Positions 10,320-20,419 of a stretch of DNA of 64,000 bases are shown piece by piece (position 1 is the stretch's first letter; each line of letters opens with the position of its first letter). The stretch is from contig JAQTXG010000003.1 of the NCBI GenBank assembly GCA_028688895.1, positions 54,963 through 118,962 on the forward strand, in the 5' to 3' direction. The notes beneath the pieces were generated by a model. It was not told where the DNA came from. It saw only the letters and a list, made by a program, of their open reading frames with translations, and searched no databases. The stretch comes from Candidatus Altimarinota bacterium (GTDB taxonomy: Bacteria > Patescibacteriota > Gracilibacteria > BD1-5 > UBA6164). The position numbers and the translations under genes are program-made.

Positions 10320-12230
10320 ATGAAAAAAATACTTTATATTTTTGTATTGACTTTATTTTTTTTATCTTGTTCTAAGCAAGAAGATGAAGTAACTGATATC
10401 GTAAAGCAAGATTTTATAGTGCAAACTAAAAAAATAAGTGATTTTACTGGTTCGTTGTTATTGCAAAAGACATGAAAATTATCTTCTTCTCAAGATATTA
10501 AATTGAATTCTCTAGCTGCTTGAAGAGTAAAAAGTATATATGTAAAAGAGTGAGAAAATGTGTGAGTAAATGATGTAATTGCTAGATTGGATGATAGTAT
10601 TTCAAATTTTTGACTTGCATTGGAAAGAGCTCAAAATAATTTGGATAAAGCTCATATTACTTATGAATCTACAGAATTAACTCTTGATAAACAATTATTT
10701 GATACACAGTCTCAAGTAGATAAACTTAATTTAAGTATTGAAAATCTAAAAAAAGATTCACAAAAAAATATTGAAAAAGCACAAAGTGATCTAACAAATT
10801 CAATTTATTCAAATGCTTGATCTAAATCATCACTTGATTTGGATAAACTAGATAATTCTATTAAAAAACAAGAGCTGGATTTGGATAATAAAAAAATAGC
10901 TGATGATGAAACTATTTCTTCTTATTCTAATACTTTGAAAAAAGATTTTTCTACTTTGTCTGTATTTTTAGATGATATACTTGAATTTTCTGATAAACTT
11001 TTGTGAATGTCTCCTGAAAATAGAGATAAAAATGATAATTTTGAAAAATTTCTATGAGCAAAAGATGCTACTCAAAAAATAAATGCTGAAAAATATTATA
11101 ATGAATTGTTGTCATATAAAATAACTGAATTATCAAATTTGAATTTTGAAAATTTATCTGAAGAACAAATAAATCAAAGAATAGAGTTGATTACAAAATG
11201 ATATGAAAAATCTGATTCGTTGTTATCAGTTTTGGAGCAAACATTAAACAATTCATTAGTAAGTATTTGATCATTGTCTCAATCAGATATTTCTGGATAT
11301 TTAGCAAATGTAAATCAATATCAATCAACATATTTAATTAATTATAATTCTACTATTTCATTTAAAAATAGTTTAAATAATTTTTTTAGAACTTATTTGT
11401 TAAACCAAAATTCAATTCAAAAACAAATAGACCTTTTGAAACAGGATAGGGAAATATTGGTGAAATCATTTGAAATATGAGAAAAAAACAATCAAATTTG
11501 ATATGATAAAGTTGTTTTAAATAGTGATAGTACACTTGATTCTTTAAATTTAGATTTTAAATCTGCTTTAAATAATTTGGAAATAGCGAAAAAGAATAAA
11601 GAAATCACTTTAAAAAATTTACAAAATTCTATAAATGATGCTGAAATATCATATAAACAAGCTTTGGAAAATATAGATAAATTGGCTATTAAATCACCTA
11701 TAGATGGTACTATATGATCTATTTCTATTGATGTATGACAAGAGGTAACTGCTTGAAAAGAATTGTTTAGTATATTTAACAATAATAGTAATGAGGTAAT
11801 TATTTCTTTTAGTAAAGATGAACTTTCAAATGTTTGAGTTTGAGATACTGCTTATGTTAAATTGGATAATGTTATTTATACTTGATCTGTTTATTCTATT
11901 TCAAACAGTGCTGATACAAATTTGAAATATATATCTGTAATAAAATTTCCTGATTGAGTTAATTTTATAGGTGATGTTGTAAATGTATCTATTCCTTTTA
12001 AAGTAGAAAAAAATACTTTACCATTAAATATTTTAAAAGTAGATAATTTCTGAAAATGAATAATAAATGTAATGATTGAATGAAAAATAGAACAAAAAAT
12101 GGTTAATATTTGAAAAGTTTTTTGAGATAATATTGAAATACTAGATAATTTAGATTCTGAATTATTAATAATTACTACTAATATAGAAAATTTTGATAAT
12201 ACAAAATTTGATTTAAAAATAGAACAATAA
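10320..12230 (+). CDS. RND efflux membrane fusion (adaptor) lipoprotein
   Basis: 636 aa. A lipoprotein signal with lipobox LSCS (Cys about residue 17) anchors it outside the membrane. A biotinyl-lipoyl half-motif (LAAGRVKSIYVKEGENV) is followed by a very long coiled-coil hairpin (about 100-460) and the second half (AIKSPIDGTIGSISIDVGQEV), then beta-barrel segments. This is the HlyD/AcrA layout with an unusually long helical hairpin. It precedes the RND permease by 18 nt. Its partner outer component is not in view, and CPR cells generally lack a classical outer membrane, so the pump may work across one membrane. Confidence 0.88.
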
Positions 12231-12248
12231 AATATATAAATAAAAAAT

Positions 12249-15200
12249 ATGTTAAATAACGATTTAAATAAATGATTTTTTTGATTTTGGGTAAACAATA
12301 TTAGGACCAGTTTTTTGTTGATTTTTTTGATAATTATTGCTTGAATATTTTCTCTTTATTCTATCCCAAAAGAATCATCTCCAGATGTAAAATTTTGAAT
12401 TATTAATATTTCAGTAGCATATCCTGGTGTAAATCCTATAGATATGGATAATTTGATTACTGAAAAAATAGAAATGGAAATAGAAGATATTGAGTGAATT
12501 AAAAAAATCACTTCTTCATCTTCTGTTTGAATTACTAATATTTCTGTAGAATTGGATACAGATGCTAATACAAGAGAAATACTTACAGATATAAAAGACA
12601 AAGTAGATAATTTAAAGTTACCAGAAGATTCTACTGATCCTAATATTTCAGAAATAAGTACTAATAGTTCTTTGATTTATGAGGCTCTTATTTATTGAGA
12701 TTCTGAGTTGTTTGATGATTTTACTTTGAATAATAAGGCTGTATTAATAAAAAATAAACTTGAATGAAAATATGGTATTTCAGATATATGAATTGGTTGA
12801 GTTAGTGATATAAAAATGTGATCTAGTGCATGAAATGCATGAGATTATAAAATAAAAGTTTTATTAGATAAATCAAAAATAGAATTACTTTGATTGTCTA
12901 TAAATAATATTGCCTCTCAAATCAGAGCTAATAATAAAGATACTCCAATTTGAAATTTTAAGGTATGAGATTTAACATATGATTTCAGATTTGATTGAGA
13001 GCTAGCTAATATCAATGAATTATGAAATATTATATTGAATGATAATTGAGTTTCTCAAATAAAATTGTCTGATATAGCTGAGTTTGAAGTAGAATATCCT
13101 TGAAAATCTATAAAAAAACTATGATGATTTAATAAAAATACATCAAATTTTATATCTCTTACTTTTAACAAGTGAGTATGAGCAAATATATTTGATGCAT
13201 CTAAGAATTCTAAAAAGGCATTGGAAGATTTACTTAAAAGTAATACTGAATTTAATGGTTTAAATGTCATATATTCTAAAGATATGTGAGATACTATTGA
13301 AGAAGATTATGCTAATTTGGCTAATACTGCATTATCAACTATTATATTAGTATTTTTTACTATTATATTTTTCGTATGATTTAGAGAGTGATTAATAGCT
13401 ACATTATTAATACCTATTTCTTTTTTGGTTACTTTTATCGTATTAGATACTTTGTGACTTAGTTTGAATTTTTTGACAAATTTTTCTTTGGTACTTACTT
13501 TGTGAATAGCTATAGATACTGTAATAGTAATCATAGAATGAGCAAGTGAAAAGATGAAATTATGATTTTCTAGAAAAAATGCTATATTAATAGCAGTTAG
13601 AGATTTTAAATCTCCTCTTATAAGTGGTACAATGACTACACTAGTAGCTTTTTTACCTCTTATGTTTTTACCAGGTTTAGTATGAAAATTTTTATCTTTT
13701 ATACCTATAACAGTTTTTTCTACTTTGTTAGCTGCTTTGGTTTTGGCTTTGACTCTAGGTTCTGCATTGTTTTTGACTTTTATGAAATCAAAGAAAACTT
13801 ATCATAAAGATGAAAAAATAGAAAAAAATATGAGACCATCTGATAAATTGTTATTGGATATTGATAGAAAAAATAAAGAAGTTAGAGATACTGAAACATT
13901 TTCAAAAAGAGAGAAGTTGCTAGAAGGATTGTGAGTAATATATGAAAAAATGTTATGAGTGACTTTAAATAGTTTGTTTTTAAAATTGTCATTTATAATT
14001 TGACCAATTATATTACTTATTTTTACATTGGTATTTTTGTCACCAAAAATATGATTTGTATTGTTTCCTAGTACTGATGAATGAGTATTAAATATTGAAA
14101 TTACATGAAAAAGTGGTTTGGATGAAGATTATATGTCTAAATATTTATCATATATAGATAATTCTCTTGGTAAAATAGAAGAAATGAAGGTTTATTATAC
14201 CACTATTTCAAATAATAAAATATCAGTTTATGTTGATTTGCTTGATAAAGTATACAGAACTGAAAATGGGCTTAGAACTGTTTATCAGGTAGAAGATGTT
14301 ATAAATGATGATTTATTTGTACTTAAAACACTTTGATTAGATGTTTCTGTTTGAGCAATGAAATGATGACCTCCTACTTGATTAGCTGTTTGAATAAAAC
14401 TTTCATCAGATTCTGCTAATAAATTTGATGCGTTAAAAATGGTTTCGCAGGATTTTGAAGACTTCTTAAACAAAACAAAATGAGCTAAAAATGTAGTATC
14501 TTCATCTAGTGATTCACCATGACAATTTGTTTTCAAATTTGATAAAGATAAATTATCAAATGTATGATTGAATCAAAATGATATACTTTCAGAATTGTAT
14601 TTTTATACTAATTGAATAAAAGCTTGAAGTATCAAGTCTGAGTATGAAGATAATGAAATAATTGTTTCATTTAAAGAGTTTGAAAATACTCTAACACCTC
14701 AGGATATAGAAAATATAATAATAAATACAAAGGTTTGAAAAGTAAGAGTAGGGGATTTTGCAAGTTTTGAGTTTAAAAAATCAGTAAATGCTATCACGAG
14801 GGAAGATGGTAACATAATAATTAGTGTATGAAGTGAAGTAGATACTTGATATCTACCTACTGAAATACAACCATTACTTGATGAATTTGCTTCTAAATAT
14901 ACATTTCCTGTATGAATAAGTTATATTAAATCTGGAGAGTCACAAGAAAATATGGATTTGATTGTTTCTACTATTAAATCATTATTTATATCTATATTTT
15001 TGATATTTTCTATTTTGGTATTACAATTCAATTCTTTTAAGCAACCTATGATTGTATTGTATTCTATTGTACTTGCATTGTTGTGAGTAAATATTTGATT
15101 ATATGTGACTTGAAATCCTTATAGTATGCCTTTTGGTATATGATTTATAGCTCTTACTTGAGTAGTTGTAAATGACGCAATTATTTTAATTGATAAGATG

Positions 15201-15494
15201 AATAAATCTATTAAACACAAGGAAGAACATAATGATAGAAATATTGATTATAAAGAATTAATAATAATGTCAGGAAAAACTAGATTGCAACCTATAATAG
15301 TAACTACTTTGACTACTGTATTTTGAGTATTACCTCTTGCTTTACAAGATGAATTTTGGGCATGATTAGGTTTTACTATAATATTTTGATTATTTGTTTG
15401 AAGTATGATGACTTTATTCGTAGTACCTATACTTTATTATGGATTTGTAGTTAGAAAAAAAGTAAAGAAATTAAAGAAAAATCCCATAGCGTAA
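12249..15494 (+). CDS. RND family efflux permease
   Basis: 1081 aa, the normal length for the AcrB/HAE1 family of proton-driven exporters. It has a first membrane helix (SFLLIFLIIIAGIFSLYSIP), a large extracytoplasmic domain, helices 2-6 with LGIAIDTVIVIIEG (proton-relay Asp region), a second large loop, and helices 7-12 with FIALTGVVVNDAIILIDKMN. The twofold duplicated design is complete. Gly residues in these motifs are partly TGA. Co-transcribed with the adaptor. Substrate unknown. The TAA stop sits in the terminator stem. Confidence 0.93.
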
Positions 15495-15510
15495 GCTAGG
15501 GGATTTTTTT
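15477..15510 (+). terminator. Terminator of the RND operon
   Basis: Stem AAATCCC/GGGATTT with inner CTAGC/GCTAT-type pairing, followed by seven T. It overlaps the permease stop codon. Confidence 0.85.
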
Positions 15511-15537
15511 GCATAAAATAATAATCAACAGTTGAAT

Positions 15538-15741
15538 TTAAATATTATTACTACTGGTATTACTATTGTATCCTGGAATATATTTTGAGAAATCAGTCTC
15601 TATTTTTTCAGGTGCTTGTGTTCTTTTGAATTTTAAAGGTTTTGGTACTTCTTTTATCGTAATTTGATTTATTTTTAGAGGAATTATTGCATTATTTTTT
15701 CCTGCACAATTACGACAAGTACATTCATTACTTTTTTTCAT
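15538..15741 (-). CDS. Small Cys-containing hypothetical protein (67 aa)
   Basis: 67 aa beginning MKKSNECTCRNCAGKNN, with three closely spaced cysteines that could bind a metal or form part of a zinc knuckle. The tail is Pro/Lys-rich and ends in Asn/Ser. No TGA codon is used. A good ribosome-binding sequence (AAAGGAAAAA) lies just before the ATG, which supports a real gene. It is transcribed away from pyruvate kinase after a terminator. Function unknown. Confidence 0.6.
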   Translation of the reverse strand: MKKSNECTCRNCAGKNNAIIPLKINQITIKEVPKPLKFKRTQAPEKIETDFSKYIPGYNSNTSSNNI

Positions 15742-15820
15742 TTTTTCCTTTTGTTTTTGTTTTGTTGGGCTCGGATTATAACAATAATGTATTTTTTTGC
15801 AAATTTATTTTTAAAAATAT

Positions 15821-15848
15821 AAAAAACACCTTTAAAAAGGTGTTTTTT
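15821..15848 (-). terminator. Terminator after pyruvate kinase
   Basis: AAAAAACACC/GGTGTTTTTT stem directly after the pyk stop codon on the minus strand. Confidence 0.85.
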
Positions 15849-15851
15849 GGC

Positions 15852-17288
15852 TTATATTACTTTGAATACTTGGATATTTGGTACTCTTTCTTCTCAAATA
15901 TATATTCAGTTTACAGTTACTATTTCATCTCAATTTTTTAAGTAGTTTTGATTTTTTAATATATCTAAAGCATCAGCAATTTCTTCTTTATTTGTTTTTT
16001 CAGTAATTACAAATGTTTTTAATCAGAAAAGTATATTTGCTTTTTTAGATAGTGAATCAGAATAAGTAAAACAATAAACTGGTAGATTTGATCTAAGAGC
16101 TGCTGTTAATTTAGCTGTATCTAGTGATTTAGATATTATTATTATTGCTTTTGAATTTAAATTTTCAGCTGTAATAATAGCATTTTTAATCATTATTTTT
16201 TTATGTTCATTTTCTCATAAATCTTTTATGAAATGTTTATGTTTGTATTTCATTTGAGTTTCGGAGTAAATTATTACATTACTCATTACTTTTACTGCTT
16301 CTATAGGGTATTTTCAAGCTGCAGTTTCTCATGATAACATAGTACAATCTGCTTTTTGCATAACAGCATTGAATATATCTGTTACTTCAGCTCTAGTAGG
16401 AATAGGGTTGTCTATCATAGATTCAAGCATTTGAGTAGCTACAATGAAAAATTTACCTGATTCCTTACATTTATCTCAAATCATTTTTTGAATTATTGGA
16501 AGTGTTTCAAAAGGTACTTCAGCTCATAAATCTCATCTAGCTATCATTATACCATCTGATTCTTCTATGATTTCATCTAAATTATCTAGAGACTCTTGAT
16601 TTTCTATTTTTGATATGATTTGTATTGAAGCAGGTGCATTTATTTCTTTTAAATAATCTCTCAATTCTAATATGTTTGCTTTATTTCTAACAAAACTCAT
16701 TGCTATGAAATCTGTTCATTTCTCAACAGCAAATTTTATATCTAGTTTGTCTGATTCTGTGATACCTGGTAAGTGAATCTTGATTCATGGTAGATTTACA
16801 TGTCTTTTTGATCATATTTTGTGAGAATTTAATGCTTCACATATAAGTTCTCATTTGTTTTTTTGTATAACTCTTGCTTTTAATAATCAAGTATCTATAT
16901 CTATTACATGTCATACTTCCAAATCTGTAACTATGTATTCATAATCACAAACTATTACTTTTTTATTATCTGGGTTAGTAATATTATCTTCGTTTGAATT
17001 TGTAGTAAATATAAAAATATCTCATTTTTCTAAAACTATTTTTTCATCAATGCTTTTTGTTCTGATTTCAGGACCTTTTGTATCTGTTAAAATAGCTAAA
17101 TTTGTTTTTTTCTCAGTATTTAATTTGTTTACATTTTCAATTATTTCACTAAAATAATCATAGTTTGAATGTGAATAATTTATCCTGATTATGTTTGCTC
17201 AATGTTTGTATAACTCTTCTATTTTTTCACAAGAATCCGTAGCTGGTCATAGTGTAGTAATAATTTTGGTCTTTTTAAATATGTCCAT
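15852..17288 (-). CDS. pyk: Pyruvate kinase
   Basis: 478-aa glycolytic enzyme converting phosphoenolpyruvate and ADP to pyruvate and ATP. N-terminal KIITTLGPATDS and IIRINYSHS, the signature region with [14 protein letters not shown] (catalytic Lys), DGIMIARGDLGAEVP, then [12 protein letters not shown] and MLSGETAAGKYP, with the C-terminal regulatory domain present. Length is normal. Several conserved glycines are TGA. A single-gene unit by its flanks, with its own terminator. Confidence 0.97.
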
Positions 17289-17394
17289 ATTTTTTATATT
17301 ATAAATAAAATACTTTCTAATTATATATTTAAAAAAATAATATCAACTTTCATTTTAAAAATCTTGAATTTTTAATTATTTTTAAATTATTTTT

Positions 17395-17424
17395 TTGACA
17401 ATTACAAAATAATAGTAATATATA
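17395..17424 (+). promoter_or_regulatory. Putative sigma-70 promoter
   Basis: TTGACA at 17395 and TATATA at 17419 with an 18-nt spacer, 26 nt before the ATG of the 78-aa gene. Confidence 0.5.
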
Positions 17425-17449
17425 TTATATTTAATATTAATACATACAT

Positions 17450-17686
17450 ATGAATTTAATTAACCAAATTGATAATAATTTTGAATTAGAATGAAATTGA
17501 GAAAAAGTAACAGAACTTACTTCTCTTTTGGTAAAATTTACTCAAGAGTGTTGTTTTAATTGTTTAAATGGTGAAAAAAATGAAAATAATGATTATTACA
17601 GTTTTGTACAATGTCAAAATCCAAATTCAAATTATAAATGATTAGATAATTCTTCTCAATTGTTGTGTGAAAAATACGAATGATAA
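17450..17686 (+). CDS. Cys-rich hypothetical protein (78 aa)
   Basis: 78 aa with five cysteines, including CCFNC, then VQCQNPN and LCEKYEG at the end; the spacing suggests a small metal-binding fold. TGA occurs four times as Gly, including the last residue before TAA. It has a recognisable promoter and a shared convergent terminator, so it is probably expressed. No family is recognised. Confidence 0.6.
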
Positions 17687-17711
17687 AAAGAGCTTAATTA
17701 AGCTCTTTTTT
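17685..17711. terminator. Bidirectional terminator
   Basis: Perfect palindrome AAAAGAGCTTAATTAAGCTCTTTT between convergent genes; it contains the stop codon of the minus-strand gene. Confidence 0.85.
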
Positions 17712-18713
17712 TAGTATTTCTATAATGTCTATTTCTACTTCATTTAATGATTTATCTGAATTGAATCATGCAGCTTGTTTATGTCATCATCCTCAAAAAG
17801 TTTCACATATTTTTGCTACATCATGATTTTCGGTACATCTAAAACTTGTTTTTATCTGTTTGTTTGACATTTCATATGATAAAAAGCATATTTCTACTCA
17901 CTCTATATTTGCAAAAAATTCAGATATAATACCTGTGAGTTGTCTATCATCTGTATTAGTTTTTTTAAATACATTTTTGTCTATGCAAGCATAAACTATT
18001 TTTCAATTTTCAGTACTTTTCATATGATTAGCTAATACTTCTCACCACAATTTTGATTTTTCAAAAGTCCTTTTCATATAAAATTCAAAATATGGTTTTC
18101 TAAAATCTGCTCATAATTCTATTAATTCTCATGCTACTATATGTGTGTTTTTAGTTGTATTTGAATTGTAAAATATATTTGTATCAGTGTATATTCCAGA
18201 TAAAAGGGAAGTAGCTATTTTTGGTGTTATGTATTTATCTAGATTAATTTCTCTAAGTATATCAAAAGTAAGTTCACATGTAGATGATGATTTTGTATTA
18301 ATGATATTTATTTTTCAAAATCATGGATTTGTTATGTGGTGGTCTATTACAAAAAATTCAGTATTATTAAAAACGTCTATATTATCTAGATATGATTTTC
18401 ATAACTGATCTAAACTCGCTGCATCAAAACTGATAATTATATCTGGCAACCACCCTCTAACCCCCTCCTTATTAAGGAGGGGGGATTTTAATTCTAGGTT
18501 TGTATCTATTATTTGATTGTATCATGTAAATGCAAATGTTTCTGGTGGTATTTCATCATTTATTGCTTTTACATCTTTTCAAAGTTGTTTAAGTATATCG
18601 TACATAGCTGATAGGCTTCAAAAAGAGTCCATATCCATTCTGATGTGGTTTATTAATAGTATTTTATTTGAATTTTTAATAGATTCTCATAGTTTTATTA
18701 TATTTTCTTTCAT
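17694..18713 (-). CDS. DHH/DHHA1 phosphoesterase (NrnA-like nanoRNase)
   Basis: 339 aa. DHH motifs are NHIRMDMDSFGS (about 22-33), IIISFDAA, FVIDHH for the namesake motif, and the DHHA1 end FGGGGHKQAAGF. Such enzymes degrade nano-RNAs or pAp, or hydrolyse cyclic dinucleotides. In the usual NHxxxDxDxxGS motif the first Asp position holds Met (RMDMDS), but the motif still offers two Asp. Residues 76-89 (KSPLLNKEGVRGWL) come from a GC-rich palindromic element inserted in frame before the second motif. Catalytic residues are otherwise intact. Confidence 0.88.
18447..18488. repeat. GC-rich palindromic element inserted in the DHH gene
   Basis: A CCCCCTCCTT/AAGGAGGGGG inverted repeat in otherwise AT-rich DNA, read in frame as a 14-residue insert. 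The same kind of element occurs in ligA and between genes elsewhere in the window. Confidence 0.75.
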
Positions 18714-18775
18714 TTTATTTATTTAAATGTATTTTTCATATATTACTTTCAATATCTATTTTGTAAAGTATAAAT

Positions 18776-19378
18776 TTAAAACACAAAAAAATTAGGCTTA
18801 TTTGGTAATAGTGGCCTAATTTGATTATATGTCTATTTACTCATCAAATGCAAAAATTATTGTTTTTAGTATGCATAAGGGAAAATAGATCGATTTTGAA
18901 GTCCTAATCCTTGTTCTTCGTGAAAGTTTTTAGCTTTCGTAATCTGAACCCTGCTTGGGTAATTTTTTTAAAGCAATTCACCATGCTTTTTTGTTTTTAT
19001 TTTTTTGAATTTTTATAAATTCTTTTTTTGTGTATGGTGATAATTGCATTCATTCAAGAATCAATTTTTCAATTAATTTCTAAATGAATACAATTATTCT
19101 ACCGTTTTTATTTTTATTTTTGTTAGCTTACGCTATATTTTTGTTAGGTTAACTCACTGGATTTTTGTAAGTACCGTTCTAGCAGAGAAAAGATTATTTT
19201 AAAGAGCTGTAAGTGACTTATGTAACTTACATAAATAGTTTAACATTTATTTTTAGTTATTACAAAAAAAAGATGTGTTATTTTTTAAAAAATAGATTTT
19301 AATTTATATAATTGGCTTATTAATCATATTTTCTTATATATAATAAAAACCATATTTTTTTAATAAATATGGTTTTTT
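18776..19378 (+). ncRNA. Large structured RNA, copy A
   Basis: A gene-free stretch of about 600 nt with many nested helices: TTAGGC/GCCTAA enclosing a UUUGGUAAUA loop, TCTATTT/AAATAGA, ATGC/GCAT, GAAG/CTTC, GAAAG/CTTTC, GCAATT..ACCAT/ATGGT..AATTGC, GAATTT/AAATTC, ATTCATT/AATGAAT, TAGC/GCTA and GTAAGT/ACTTAC. It begins after a TATAAA box (18769) and ends at a terminator (19345-19378). Copy B, about 790 nt further on, keeps the same order of helices with compensatory changes, so a conserved fold is well supported. No RNase P, tmRNA, SRP or group I/II intron core could be recognised. Function unknown. Confidence 0.7.
19345..19378 (+). terminator. Terminator of structured RNA A
   Basis: ACCATATTT/AAATATGGT stem followed by TTTTTT. 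Confidence 0.75.
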
Positions 19379-19565
19379 GTACTAATAATGTGAACATAAT
19401 GCAGTTTTTTTAGAATAAATCATTATTTAAATCTTTATTTTATTAAGTTAATACACTAACGGCTGAAGCCATCTGTTGACAAAAATGTATTTTCCATTAG
19501 TTAACAGAATACTTTAGCTTTATGTTTTATTATATAATTGTAATTATTTTGATTCTATAATAAAT

Positions 19566-20178
19566 AAATTTTTCACAAAAAAAAAGGTATATTTGGTAAT
19601 ATACTCTTTTTAGTATGTGTGTCTTGTTTTCACAGCCTAAACAAAAAAAGTTTTTGTAGTATGTCTAGGGGAAAGAAGATCATGGTTGAAATCCTAATCT
19701 GTGGATTTCAGTGAAAGTTTTAAACTTTCTAAATCTCATCTCTACTTGGGTAATTTTTATAGAGCTAAATTCGCCAGGCTCTTTTATTTTTATTTTTTTG
19801 GATTTCAGAAATCCTTTTTGTTGTTTTATTTATGAGTGGAGATAGATATATTGATACAAAAATTAATTGGTATTAATTTCTAAATCAATATATCTAACTA
19901 CCGATTTATTTTTGTTTTTATTTCAGCTAAGCTGATTTTTGTTAGGTTAACTTGTTAGATTTTTACAAGTACCATTCTGGTAGAGAAAAAATTATTTTAA
20001 GGAGCGATAAGTAACTTGATGTAACTTACATAGTAATTATATTCATAAATGAAATATCCGTCTAATTAATTTTTAACTAAATTTTACTTTAGAAATAATT
20101 ATTATTGTTTATTGGCTTATTATTCATATAAATCCAGTTTTTTATTTATACTTTTTAACAAGAAAAACTTGCGTTTTT
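19566..20178 (+). ncRNA. Large structured RNA, copy B
   Basis: Homologue of copy A with the same helices in the same order but different bases: GTATAT/ATATAC around UUUGGUAAUA, TCTT/AAGA, CCTA/TAGG, TGAAATC/GATTTCA, GAAAGTTT/AAACTTTC, GGATTT/AAATCC, AGATATATTGAT/ATCAATATATCT, CAGC/GCTG and ACTTGT/ACAAGT. Single-stranded blocks shared with A include TCCTAATC, CTTGGGTAATTTTT, ATTAATTTCTAAAT, CTACCG and TGTTAGGTTAACT. A TATAAT box lies at 19556 just upstream, and a weak terminator hairpin near 20157-20178. The remaining 240 nt to ligA are AT-rich, with no further structure seen. Confidence 0.7.
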
Positions 20179-20419
20179 GTACTAAAAATGTATACATATA
20201 GCATATAAAAATATGTTATATTTTAGCTATATTGTTATATTTTTTTATACAAAAAATAATAATTATTTAAAAATGTTAATAAATTGTTATATTTATTATA
20301 ATTGTCTTTAATAAGCCATTATTTATTATTTATTAACTATATATTTTAATTATTTATTTTGTTTTGCTTTATTTTTTAACAAAAGAGAAGTGTTAAATCT
20401 ATCAAAGAATTATCTAAAA

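Noticed and set aside
10620..14336. Many adjacent short ORFs that look like pseudogene fragments
   Set aside because: They join into two intact RND genes when TGA is read as glycine, so they are not frameshifts or decay.
18776..20178. RNase P RNA, tmRNA, SRP RNA or group I/II intron for the twin RNAs
   Set aside because: I found no GAGGAAAGUC-type RNase P core, no tRNA-like end with CCA, no SRP tetraloop domain and no intron catalytic core; two tandem copies would also be odd for these.
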